Below, piece after piece: positions 41,669-49,395 of a stretch of DNA of 64,000 nt (position 1 is the stretch's first letter; each line of letters opens with the position of its first letter). Below the pieces are notes generated by a model. That model had not been told where the DNA came from. It was given only the letters and a program-made list of their open reading frames with translations, and searched no databases. Made by a program: the position numbers and the translations under genes. The DNA comes from Brevundimonas sp. UBA4553 (GTDB lineage: Bacteria > Pseudomonadota > Alphaproteobacteria > Caulobacterales > Caulobacteraceae). The stretch lies in contig NZ_DGLD01000018.1 of assembly GCF_002387245.1 (NCBI RefSeq), positions 1,543 to 65,542 on the forward strand. The letters are read 5' to 3'.

Positions 41669-42720
41669 CACCTCGCAGCTTCAACCAGCTGTGACTGATT
41701 TTCAACACTAGAGTTGCCAATTTGATCCACCCCGGGTCGCCAGAGGGCGGCAAGGGCCTCCTCGACCTCTGACGGCGTCTCCAGGCGACAGAGCCGCGCC
41801 TTGGCTGCGCGTCGGTCCAGCGGGTCTTCCGGCCAAGGGGCCTGCTCAATGTACCAACCCAGATGCTTGCGGAACATCTTCAGGCCCAGCGGCAAGCCGT
41901 AGAAGGCTGCAGACGCCCGCAAATGTTCGACGACGATCGCCAGCCGCTCCTCCCGATCGGGCTCCTGCAACTGCCGCCCATCGGCCAGCGCCCGCTCCAG
42001 ATGCGCCGCCAGCCAGGGGCGTCCATAAACACCGCGCCCCAGCATCAGGGCGTCGGCCCCGGATTGGGCAAGGGCTACGCGCGCCTGCTCCGCCGTGACG
42101 ATGTCGCCATTGACGATGACAGGGATGGATACCGCTTGCTTGACCTCGGCCACGGCCTCCCAATCGGCGACCCCGGTGTAGAACTGTTTGCGCGTTCGGC
42201 CGTGAACGGCCACCGCCGCCACACCCAGATCCTCGGCGCGTCGCGCCATCTCAGCCGCGTTCAGGCTGCTCTCGTCCCAGCCCAGACGCATCTTGACCGT
42301 AACTGGCCGGCTGACCGCCTCCACGACCGCGCCCATGATCGCCGCCGCGCGCTCGGGCGTGCGCATCAGGGCCGAGCCGCAGGCCGCCCCGGTCACCTCC
42401 TTGGCCGGGCAGCCGAAGTTCAGATCGATGATGTCGGCGCCCGCCTTCTCCGCCATGCGCGCGCCCTCCGCCATGGCTTCAGGATCGCCGCCCACGAGTT
42501 GGATCACCGTCAACGGCAGACCTGCGCCGACCGCCGCCCGCCGCACCACGTCCGGCCGCCCACGCGCCAGTTCGGCCGAGGCCACCATCTCGGTCGCCAC
42601 ATAGGCCGCGCCCAGCCGCGATGCGACCTGACGGAACGGCAGATCCGTGATCCCGGTCATCGGCGCCATCAGCACCCGTCCGGCGATCCGCACGTCTCCG
42701 ATTTGCAATCCTGTGCTCAT
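41668..42720 (-). CDS. dusB: tRNA-dihydrouridine synthase DusB
   Basis: A 350-residue flavin enzyme that reduces uridine in the tRNA D-loop. Family marks are VLMAPMTGITDLPFRQVA, the catalytic cysteine region LNFGCPAKEVTG, VHGRTRKQFYTG, and the FMN phosphate site MLGRGVYGRPWLA. The ATG at 42720, with an AAGG-type ribosome site, is preferred to one twelve codons upstream. It heads the dusB-ntrY-ntrX-dat run. In many relatives ntrB and ntrC follow dusB; they are missing here. Divergent from ispDF across 64 bases. Confidence 0.93.
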   Translation of the reverse strand: MSTGLQIGDVRIAGRVLMAPMTGITDLPFRQVASRLGAAYVATEMVASAELARGRPDVVRRAAVGAGLPLTVIQLVGGDPEAMAEGARMAEKAGADIIDLNFGCPAKEVTGAACGSALMRTPERAAAIMGAVVEAVSRPVTVKMRLGWDESSLNAAEMARRAEDLGVAAVAVHGRTRKQFYTGVADWEAVAEVKQAVSIPVIVNGDIVTAEQARVALAQSGADALMLGRGVYGRPWLAAHLERALADGRQLQEPDREERLAIVVEHLRASAAFYGLPLGLKMFRKHLGWYIEQAPWPEDPLDRRAAKARLCRLETPSEVEEALAALWRPGVDQIGNSSVENQSQLVEAAR

Positions 42721-42784
42721 CCCGCCCTTACCGCCGACTGTCGCCCCTCTCGTCAAGCGGAACTGGGGCGCTTAGAAGGCCGAC

Positions 42785-43921
42785 ATGAGATTTGCAGCAA
42801 TCGTGGTGGCGGCCGGATCCGGCTCGCGCGCCGGCGGAGACAAGCAGTGGCGCGTTGTCGCGGGCCGGCCGATGGTGCGTTGGTCGGTGGAATCCCTGCT
42901 GGCCGCTGGCGCTAGTCAGGTTGTCGTGGTCATCGCGCCGGGCGCCGAGGCTCGAGCCGACGACGCCTTGAACGGCCTGGTCGGCTGGCGCGCCGTCACA
43001 GGCGGCGCCACGCGCGCTGCGTCAGTGCAGGCGGGTCTGGCGGCGCTTGATCATTCTGACGACACCCCTGTTCTGATTCACGACGCCGCACGGCCCTTCT
43101 TGGGCGCGGCGGTGATAGACCGCCTGATCGACGCCCTAGATCATGCCGACGGCGCCCTGCCCGCACTCCCCGTCGCCGACAGCCTGCGCCGCGGCGTGAG
43201 CGGTCTGGTCGCGGGCAGCGTCGAACGCGACGGTCTGTGGCGCGCCCAGACGCCGCAGGCCTTTCGTCTCAGGACCATCCGCGACGCCTACGCCGCCTGG
43301 GACAGTCCTGAAGCGCCGACGGACGAAGCCGCTGTGGTCGAACACGCCGGCGGACGGGTGCGCCTTGTCGACGGCGACGCCCGCTTGATGAAACTTACCT
43401 ATCCCGAGGATTTCGCCATGGCCGAGGCCCTGTCGCCCAAGACCTTCCGCATCGGTCAGGGCTACGACGTTCATCGCTGGGGCCCCGGCTCGTCGGTCTG
43501 GCTGTGCGGGCTTGAGATTCCGCACGATCAAACCCTGATGGGTCATTCAGATGCCGACGCAGGACTGCACGCCCTGACCGACGCCATTCTGGGCGCCATC
43601 GCGGAAGGCGATATCGGCGATCATTTTCCGCCCAGCGATCCGCAATGGAAAGGCGCCTCGTCGGACCGTTTCCTGATCTTCGCCGCCGATCGCGTGGCCG
43701 CGCGGGGCGGGCGCATCGTCAACGTCGACATCACCCTGATCTGCGAGCAGCCCAAGGTGAAGCCGCATCGTCAGGCCATGCGTGAGCGCCTCGCGGACCT
43801 GCTCAACCTCCCGCTCGATGCGGTCAGCGTCAAGGCGACGACGACCGAGGGCCTTGGCTTTACCGGCCGCGGCGAAGGGCTCGCAGCGCAGGCCGTGGTG
43901 TCGATCGAACTTCCCGGCTAG
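42785..43921 (+). CDS. ispDF: Bifunctional IspD/IspF (MEP isoprenoid pathway)
   Basis: A 378-residue fusion. The N-terminal IspD domain (~1-215; VVAAGSGSRAGGDKQWR, IHDAARPFLG) couples CTP to 2-C-methyl-D-erythritol 4-phosphate. The C-terminal IspF domain (~220-378; RIGQGYDVHRWGPG, LMGHSDADAGLHALTDAILG, TEGLGFTGRGEGLAAQA) cyclises the product to MEcPP. The zinc ligands D and H of GYDVH and the H of GHSDAD are intact. Fusion of the two enzymes is typical for alphaproteobacteria. Its stop overlaps the convergent popA stop by four bases. Confidence 0.96.
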   Translation: MRFAAIVVAAGSGSRAGGDKQWRVVAGRPMVRWSVESLLAAGASQVVVVIAPGAEARADDALNGLVGWRAVTGGATRAASVQAGLAALDHSDDTPVLIHDAARPFLGAAVIDRLIDALDHADGALPALPVADSLRRGVSGLVAGSVERDGLWRAQTPQAFRLRTIRDAYAAWDSPEAPTDEAAVVEHAGGRVRLVDGDARLMKLTYPEDFAMAEALSPKTFRIGQGYDVHRWGPGSSVWLCGLEIPHDQTLMGHSDADAGLHALTDAILGAIAEGDIGDHFPPSDPQWKGASSDRFLIFAADRVAARGGRIVNVDITLICEQPKVKPHRQAMRERLADLLNLPLDAVSVKATTTEGLGFTGRGEGLAAQAVVSIELPG

Positions 43922-45294
43922 GGCTTCGGCAGGTCCGCTGACGCCCGCTCGAGCACGGCCGCGGGCGTCTCACCCGCCTGCATCTCGGCCACGCCGACAT
44001 CGAACTCGACGACGAAGGGCGAGCGGTCCTTGCCTGCGTCGAAGGCTGTGCAGGCGATAACCGCCGATATCCGTTCGGCCGCCTGCCGCGCCGCAACGCC
44101 CCCTGTCGCCGGCAGAACCAACGCGAACAGCTCAGGCCCCAGACGCGCCGCCGTATCCTCGACGCGGACCAGCCGCGACACCATGGCTCCGATCTGCGGC
44201 ATGGCCCTATCTAGCCAACCGCCGCCCCGCGCCTCGGACACCGGCTCGCGCTCGGCTACCCTCAGCACGCAGACCGACAAGGCGCGATTGCGCGACCGCG
44301 CCCCCTCGGCCACTCGCGCCAGGTGCGAGGCGAACAGGTCGCGCGTGAACAGGCCCGTGGCGACGTCCATCAAATCAGACCCACGCACCGAATCCAGCGC
44401 CCGGCGAATGGCCTGACGGCGACGATGATTCTGCGCCAGGGCCAGCACCCGCTGGGCGGTTTCGTCCTCCGGCGTTTCGGCCGCGGCGACGTCCGCAAAG
44501 CCTCGCCGGAACAGGTCGGCCAGTTCCACCTCTGCGGCGCCACGCAGGTAGAGGATCAGCGGGATGTGATAGAGGCGCGTGTTCCGCTTCATGCCCGAGG
44601 CGATCGACAGCGCCGGCGCATGCTCCTGGCCGCCCCACAGAATGGCCGCGTCGAACGCGCGTTCGTGCAGATAGTCAAAAGCCGTGTAGGGCGTCGGCGC
44701 CGCGACCACCTCGGCTCCCGCCGCCGCCAGAGCATTGGACAGAGCCAGGAAGCGGCGGTCCGCCGCACCTGCCGTCAATATCTGCAGGGGAGTCTCCCCG
44801 ACATCAGGCGCATTCAGGGTCACGCCATGGGCGGCGAAGGTCGCCTGCCTCAGCCGGAACTCCTCTTCGGCGATGCCCGCCCGCGTAAGCTGGTCCAGCC
44901 GCAACGCCGCCTGGGCGGGGTGCGGCGGCGACGACATGGCCAGGTCAGCTTCGCAGCTTTCGGCCTCGCCGCCGCCGATCAGCAGGATGGGCAGATAACG
45001 AGGCGCAGCCGCATCCCGCAGCCGGGCGATGGCCGTCGCATCCTCAAGCCCCCCAGCGTCCACGACAGCGGCGTCGATTGTCAGGTCTTTCAGGGCATGG
45101 ACGGCGGCGTCCAGCGTCCGCGCCGTCATGGTGGGCCATCCCAACTGGTCCAGCCCCTCGCACAGCGGGCCTACCAAGCCGTCGTCGACGGCGACGATCA
45201 ATACGCGCGGATCGGAATCCAAACTTCTCTCCCCCGGCCAGGACGGTTCGCCCCCGACACCGATATTCCAGGCCGCGCTCATGATAGTGATCAC
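43918..45294 (-). CDS. popA: PopA-like c-di-GMP effector (REC-REC-degenerate GGDEF)
   Basis: A 458-residue protein with two receiver-like domains (~30-140 and ~165-285) and a GGDEF domain (~300-450). The first receiver keeps a possible phosphoacceptor in IDAAVVDAGG; the second has AAILWGG with no aspartate. The diguanylate cyclase signature is degenerate, GPELF at ~386-390 in place of GGDEF. The inhibitory-site motif RxxD is intact five residues upstream (R377-V-E-D380). An active-site-dead GGDEF protein with a preserved I-site and double receiver is the architecture of Caulobacter PopA, which binds c-di-GMP and recruits CtrA to ClpXP at the cell pole. The assignment rests on this layout and lineage; an alternative start at 45282 is possible. 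Confidence 0.78.
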   Translation of the reverse strand: MITIMSAAWNIGVGGEPSWPGERSLDSDPRVLIVAVDDGLVGPLCEGLDQLGWPTMTARTLDAAVHALKDLTIDAAVVDAGGLEDATAIARLRDAAAPRYLPILLIGGGEAESCEADLAMSSPPHPAQAALRLDQLTRAGIAEEEFRLRQATFAAHGVTLNAPDVGETPLQILTAGAADRRFLALSNALAAAGAEVVAAPTPYTAFDYLHERAFDAAILWGGQEHAPALSIASGMKRNTRLYHIPLILYLRGAAEVELADLFRRGFADVAAAETPEDETAQRVLALAQNHRRRQAIRRALDSVRGSDLMDVATGLFTRDLFASHLARVAEGARSRNRALSVCVLRVAEREPVSEARGGGWLDRAMPQIGAMVSRLVRVEDTAARLGPELFALVLPATGGVAARQAAERISAVIACTAFDAGKDRSPFVVEFDVGVAEMQAGETPAAVLERASADLPKP

Positions 45295-45418
45295 GCCCCC
45301 GTTCTAGCAATGGCAGGCACGCCATTGGCGAGGGCGAACTCAAAGCAACCGCCCGAGGGTTCCACCCTGGACCGAATGGGGTTAATCGGTCGCTTCGTCG
45401 ACTGCCGAGGCCCAAGGC

Positions 45419-46339
45419 TTGAACCCACAATCCCGATTGACGGCCCTGCCCCTGTTCTGGGGAAAGCTGGCGGTTCGCGCTTTCACCCGCAGTTGGGGGC
45501 GCGACGTCATGCTCTATACGGGCGGCGTCTCCTTCTTCGCCCTGCTGGCGGTCTTTCCCGCCATCGCCATCCTCATCGGCTTCTACAAGGTCGTTCTGTC
45601 CATCGGTCAGGTGAGCGAACAGGCGGCCGCCTTGGCCGACGTCGTTCCGCATGCCGCGCGCTCCATCTTCCTGAATGAGATCGACCGCCTCGCGAACGCC
45701 TCGGCGCGCACCGTTTCGGCCCAGAGCGCGCTGGCGCTGGTGATCGGCGCCTACGCCGCCCACCGTGGGTTCAAGGCCCTGCTCGCCGGCCTCAATCTGA
45801 TCCACGACGAGACCGAGCCTCACGGCTTCTTCAAGTTCAACATGCTGGCCTTCCTCGTCGCTCTGGCGGCCTTCGTGCTGTTCACCATCGTCTCGGGCGC
45901 GGTCGTCACCTCGCGGCTGATGGAGCACACACACGCGCAGGACCCGGTCGGCCTTCTCGTCCTGCCTCTGGACGGCCTGTGGCCGGCTCTGGGCCTGTGG
46001 CTGGGCCTGGCCATGCTCTACCGCTACGCCATGTCCCATGCGACGCGGGTCGCGTGGAAAGCGGCGATCATGGGCGGCTTGATCGCCACCGTCATGTCCA
46101 GCTTCTTTTCCTGGCTCTGCGCCATCTATGTGGAGCAGATCGCCCAGTTGGGCGCGACCTATGGATCGGTGGGCGCTGTCGTGGTGCTGCTGATCTGGCT
46201 GTCCTGGAACGTCAACGCCATCTTCTACGGCGGCGCCTTCGCCACAGAGCTGGAGATCGCCTGGAAACCGGAAGAGCCCGAAATCGAGACGGACGGGACG
46301 ATCGTCAATCTGTCAGAACGGCGCCAGTCTCGACAGTAA
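45419..46339 (+). CDS. YihY/BrkB family inner-membrane protein
   Basis: A 306-residue protein with about six membrane helices. It starts with the family pattern F-W-G-K-L-A-V-R-A-F, then GRDVMLYTGGVSFFALLAVF. Downstream it has FKALLAGLNLIHDETEPHGF and QLGATYGSVGAVVVLLIWLS followed by N-V-N-A, both typical of YihY/BrkB (once misnamed RNase BN). Function remains unclear in all bacteria; it is not the RNase. The TTG start at 45419 has GAGG eight bases before it; no ATG is in a better place. Its 3' end overlaps the convergent tusA-like gene by 35 bases. Confidence 0.88.
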   Translation: MNPQSRLTALPLFWGKLAVRAFTRSWGRDVMLYTGGVSFFALLAVFPAIAILIGFYKVVLSIGQVSEQAAALADVVPHAARSIFLNEIDRLANASARTVSAQSALALVIGAYAAHRGFKALLAGLNLIHDETEPHGFFKFNMLAFLVALAAFVLFTIVSGAVVTSRLMEHTHAQDPVGLLVLPLDGLWPALGLWLGLAMLYRYAMSHATRVAWKAAIMGGLIATVMSSFFSWLCAIYVEQIAQLGATYGSVGAVVVLLIWLSWNVNAIFYGGAFATELEIAWKPEEPEIETDGTIVNLSERRQSRQ

Positions 46340-46544
46340 TGGTCAGAATTCCATCCTGCTCTTTGACGTCGCAGACCGTTCCGCCCAGATCAGCCATCAG
46401 ATAAGGCACGTCGATCCGCGCCATGGGATCAGTCGCCAGAAGGGTGATTCGAACCCCCGGCTCCAGCCCCTCCATCGCCTTGCGCAGCTGCAGGCTCGGC
46501 ACCGGGCAGCGGTGCCCCCTGGCGTCGACCAGATGCTCGCTCAC
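46305..46544 (-). CDS. TusA-family sulfur carrier protein
   Basis: A 79-residue SirA/TusA/YeeD-fold protein. The sulfur-carrying cysteine is C13 in the motif RCPVPSLQLRKAME (CPxP). These proteins relay persulfide sulfur, for instance for tRNA thiolation or molybdenum cofactor. It starts with GTG overlapping the cinA-like stop (GTGA). Its 3' end overlaps the YihY gene on the other strand, unusually compact for this window. The exact acceptor pathway is unknown. Confidence 0.9.
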   Translation of the reverse strand: MSEHLVDARGHRCPVPSLQLRKAMEGLEPGVRITLLATDPMARIDVPYLMADLGGTVCDVKEQDGILTITVETGAVLTD

Positions 46545-47035
46545 GCCGTCACCGCCTGAAGCAACAGACCCAGGGCGACGCGGACGCTCTCCAACCGCAC
46601 AGCGTCACGCCCAAGATCGCCGAATCGCCGCTCGACGTGGACCACAACACCGTCAGGATCGACCGCAGCAAAATGCACCAGGCCGACAGGTTTAGCGACT
46701 GTCCCGCCCCCCGGTCCGGCGACACCCGTGATCGACACAGACGCCGCCCCCCTTGACCGCGCAACCGCGCCCAGCGCCATGGCCCGCGCCACGGACTCTG
46801 AGACCGCGCCGTGCTCCGTCAGCAACTCCGGCGTGACGCCCAGGAGTTCGATCTTGGCCTCGTTGCTGTATGTGACGAAGCCACGGTCCAGCACAGCTGA
46901 GGACCCGGAGATCCCGGTCAACGCAGCCGACACCAGCCCCCCGGTGCAGCTTTCCGCCGTGGCGACCATCACGCCCGACTTCAGCGCCGCTTCAATCACG
47001 GCGGCGGCCGAAACGTTGATATCTTGCGGCATCAT
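46541..47035 (-). CDS. pncC: CinA C-terminal domain protein (nicotinamide-nucleotide amidase)
   Basis: A 164-residue stand-alone CinA-C/PncC domain that deamidates nicotinamide mononucleotide to nicotinate mononucleotide in NAD recycling. Motifs are VATAESCTGGLVSAALTGIS at residues ~21-40, SNEAKIELLGV and ITGVAGPGGGTVAKPVGLVH. It is the single-domain form, without the N-terminal MoaB-like half of competence-associated CinA. It overlaps the TusA-like gene downstream. Function is inferred from family knowledge. Confidence 0.9.
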   Translation of the reverse strand: MMPQDINVSAAAVIEAALKSGVMVATAESCTGGLVSAALTGISGSSAVLDRGFVTYSNEAKIELLGVTPELLTEHGAVSESVARAMALGAVARSRGAASVSITGVAGPGGGTVAKPVGLVHFAAVDPDGVVVHVERRFGDLGRDAVRLESVRVALGLLLQAVTA

Positions 47036-47118
47036 GACTGTGCGTTCCTTTTGCGAGTCGGTCTAACCTGCCGGGAGGGGGCGAGTCACACGACAACGCC
47101 AGTGCCAGCGGATGGCTA

Positions 47119-49395
47119 ATGACCGACACCACCATGACGACGACCCTTCGCAAGGGCGAGGCGATAACACCCGCGCTGTTCGCCGTCGCCATATTCACAT
47201 CGGCCTCGCTGGTTTTTGTCGTCCAGCCGATGGTCACGAAGTTGGTTCTCCCCATGCTGGGAGGTTCGCCATCCGTCTGGAACACCTCGATGGTGTTCTT
47301 CCAGACCGCGCTCCTGATTGGATACGGCTACGCCCACCTGCTGCAGCGGGTCCGCTCCCTGAAGTGGCAGGCAGCCATTCACCTGGCCCTGCTGTTGGCT
47401 GCCGCCCTGTTCCTGCCGCTCCAGATCAGCGGCCTTCTGGGCGACCCTGATCCATCCGCACCGACAGCCTGGCTGCTGGCGACGCTCGCGCTGTCCGTCG
47501 GCGCGCCGTTCGCCGTTCTCTCGGCCACGGCGCCGCTGTTGCAGGCCTGGTATGCGCGAGTGCGCGCCGGCCATGCCGATGGCCAGAACCCCTACGTTCT
47601 GTACGCCGCCTCCAACCTCGGCAGCTTCCTGGCCCTGCTCGCCTACCCTGCCCTGATCGAGCCGTTGATGTCGCTGTCCGGCCAGAGAACGGTCTGGACC
47701 GGCGGTTACGGCCTGTTCCTGCTCCTCGTGGTCGGGCTGGCGGTCGTGGTCTGGCGGCGACGCGTCCAGAATGCGCCAGAGCCCGCTCCGCTCGCCGTCA
47801 GCGCCCCCATTTCCTGGCGCGAAAAGGGCATTCTCGTCCTATTGGCTGCCGCGCCGTCCAGTCTGATGCTGGGCGTCACCGCCCACCTGTCGACCGACGT
47901 GGCCTCCGCGCCCTTCCTCTGGGTCGCGCCGCTGGCCCTGTATCTGCTGACCTTCGTGATCGCCTTCCAGACCCGGCCCTGGATCCCGTTGCACATCACC
48001 CTGATGCTGCAGGCGACCCTCATCATCATGATCACGGCCCTGGTGGGAATGGCGACGGGCCAGTGGCTGCTTCTGCTTGTCCTTCATCTGGCGTGCTTCT
48101 TCTTCACGACCTTGATGTGCCACCAGCAAATGGCGGCGCGTCGCCCGGCGCCGGATCGGTTGACCGAGTTCTATCTGCTGATGTCGTTCGGCGGCGTGGT
48201 GGGCGGGGCGTTCACCGCTCTCATCGCGCCCGCTGTGTTCGAAACCGTGCTGGAGTATCCGTTGGTGCTGGTCCTGGCCTGTCTGGCCCGCCCCTGGTTG
48301 GGCGGACGCCCGGCCAAGCGGGACATCTGGTTGATGACGGCGGCGCTGTCTATCGCTGTTTTCGTTCCGCTGATGTTCGAGATGATGCGCTACAGCCCCT
48401 CGATGCGGGGCGTCTTCACGGACTTCGGTCTGACGAAGACGGCTCAGCTCATACTGGGCGTCGCCGCGGTCTGCGCATTCCTGATCCGGGACCGGGTCGT
48501 GATGTTCACGGCGATCGTCGCGGTCATGACCCTGTCCGCGCAACACGTGGGGCGGGGATACGATTGGAATCTTTCCGATCGTAGCTTCTTCGGCGTCATG
48601 CGCGTGGCCATCACCCGTGACGACGCCATGGGTGGCGACGTCCATGTCCTGATGCATGGAACCACCCTGCACGGCGCACAGGCGCGGGCGCCCGGTTTCG
48701 CCTGCAGTCCCACCATGTATTACGCGACGTCGACCCCGCTCGGTCAGGCTGCTCAGCGGATTCAGGCGCGCAGCGCTGCCGCCAAGATCGGCATCGTGGG
48801 TCAAGGCTCAGGCGCCATGGCCGCATACAAGCGCGCTGCGGACGAAATGACCTTCTTCGAGATCGACCCCATGGTGGACCGCGTATCGCGTGATCCCGCG
48901 TGGTTCACCTTCATCTCGGATTGCGCCGACGGTCCGATCCGGACGGTCCTGGGCGACGCTCGCCTGACCATGGCGCGGGAAGCACCCGGCACCTATGACC
49001 TGCTCGTGATCGACGCCTTCTCGTCGGACGCCGTGCCGACCCACTTGCTGACGGTCGAGGCCATTGAAGGCTATCTCAAGCTCCTGAAACCCGACGGCGT
49101 CGTGGTGCTTCACCTGTCCAACCGCAATCTGGAGATCACCATGCCGGCCGTCGCGGCCGCCCGTCAGTTGGGCGCGGCGGACCTGCATCAGATCTACGTA
49201 GAGCGGCCGGACGCACCGGAAATGGCCGAGGCCTCGACCGAAGCCCTGGCGCTGTCGCCAACCAGCGAAGGCCTCGCTGACTTCAAGGCGGACGGGCGCT
49301 GGCGCAAGCTGGCCCCGACGGAGGTCCGCCCCTGGACCGACGACTACGTCAATCTCTTTGGGGCCCTGATCCGCCAGATGAGGGGGCGCGGCTAG
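47119..49395 (+). CDS. Fused MFS-type membrane protein / spermidine synthase-like protein
   Basis: A 758-residue protein. The first ~480 residues contain about 12-14 membrane helices (VVQPMVTKLVLPMLGGSPSV is a conserved opening). The last ~250 residues form a Rossmann domain like polyamine synthases, with IGIVGQGSGAMAAY, the acidic pair in FFEIDPMVD, VLGDARLTMARE, and the gate-keeping LLVIDAFSSDAVPTHLLT. In true spermidine synthases the loop near DAFSSD binds the amine substrate. Whether fused proteins make polyamines is not known; a role in transport-coupled methyl- or aminopropyl-transfer is speculation. It is divergent from cinA and convergent with mfd (four-base overlap). Confidence 0.85.
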   Translation: MTDTTMTTTLRKGEAITPALFAVAIFTSASLVFVVQPMVTKLVLPMLGGSPSVWNTSMVFFQTALLIGYGYAHLLQRVRSLKWQAAIHLALLLAAALFLPLQISGLLGDPDPSAPTAWLLATLALSVGAPFAVLSATAPLLQAWYARVRAGHADGQNPYVLYAASNLGSFLALLAYPALIEPLMSLSGQRTVWTGGYGLFLLLVVGLAVVVWRRRVQNAPEPAPLAVSAPISWREKGILVLLAAAPSSLMLGVTAHLSTDVASAPFLWVAPLALYLLTFVIAFQTRPWIPLHITLMLQATLIIMITALVGMATGQWLLLLVLHLACFFFTTLMCHQQMAARRPAPDRLTEFYLLMSFGGVVGGAFTALIAPAVFETVLEYPLVLVLACLARPWLGGRPAKRDIWLMTAALSIAVFVPLMFEMMRYSPSMRGVFTDFGLTKTAQLILGVAAVCAFLIRDRVVMFTAIVAVMTLSAQHVGRGYDWNLSDRSFFGVMRVAITRDDAMGGDVHVLMHGTTLHGAQARAPGFACSPTMYYATSTPLGQAAQRIQARSAAAKIGIVGQGSGAMAAYKRAADEMTFFEIDPMVDRVSRDPAWFTFISDCADGPIRTVLGDARLTMAREAPGTYDLLVIDAFSSDAVPTHLLTVEAIEGYLKLLKPDGVVVLHLSNRNLEITMPAVAAARQLGAADLHQIYVERPDAPEMAEASTEALALSPTSEGLADFKADGRWRKLAPTEVRPWTDDYVNLFGALIRQMRGRG

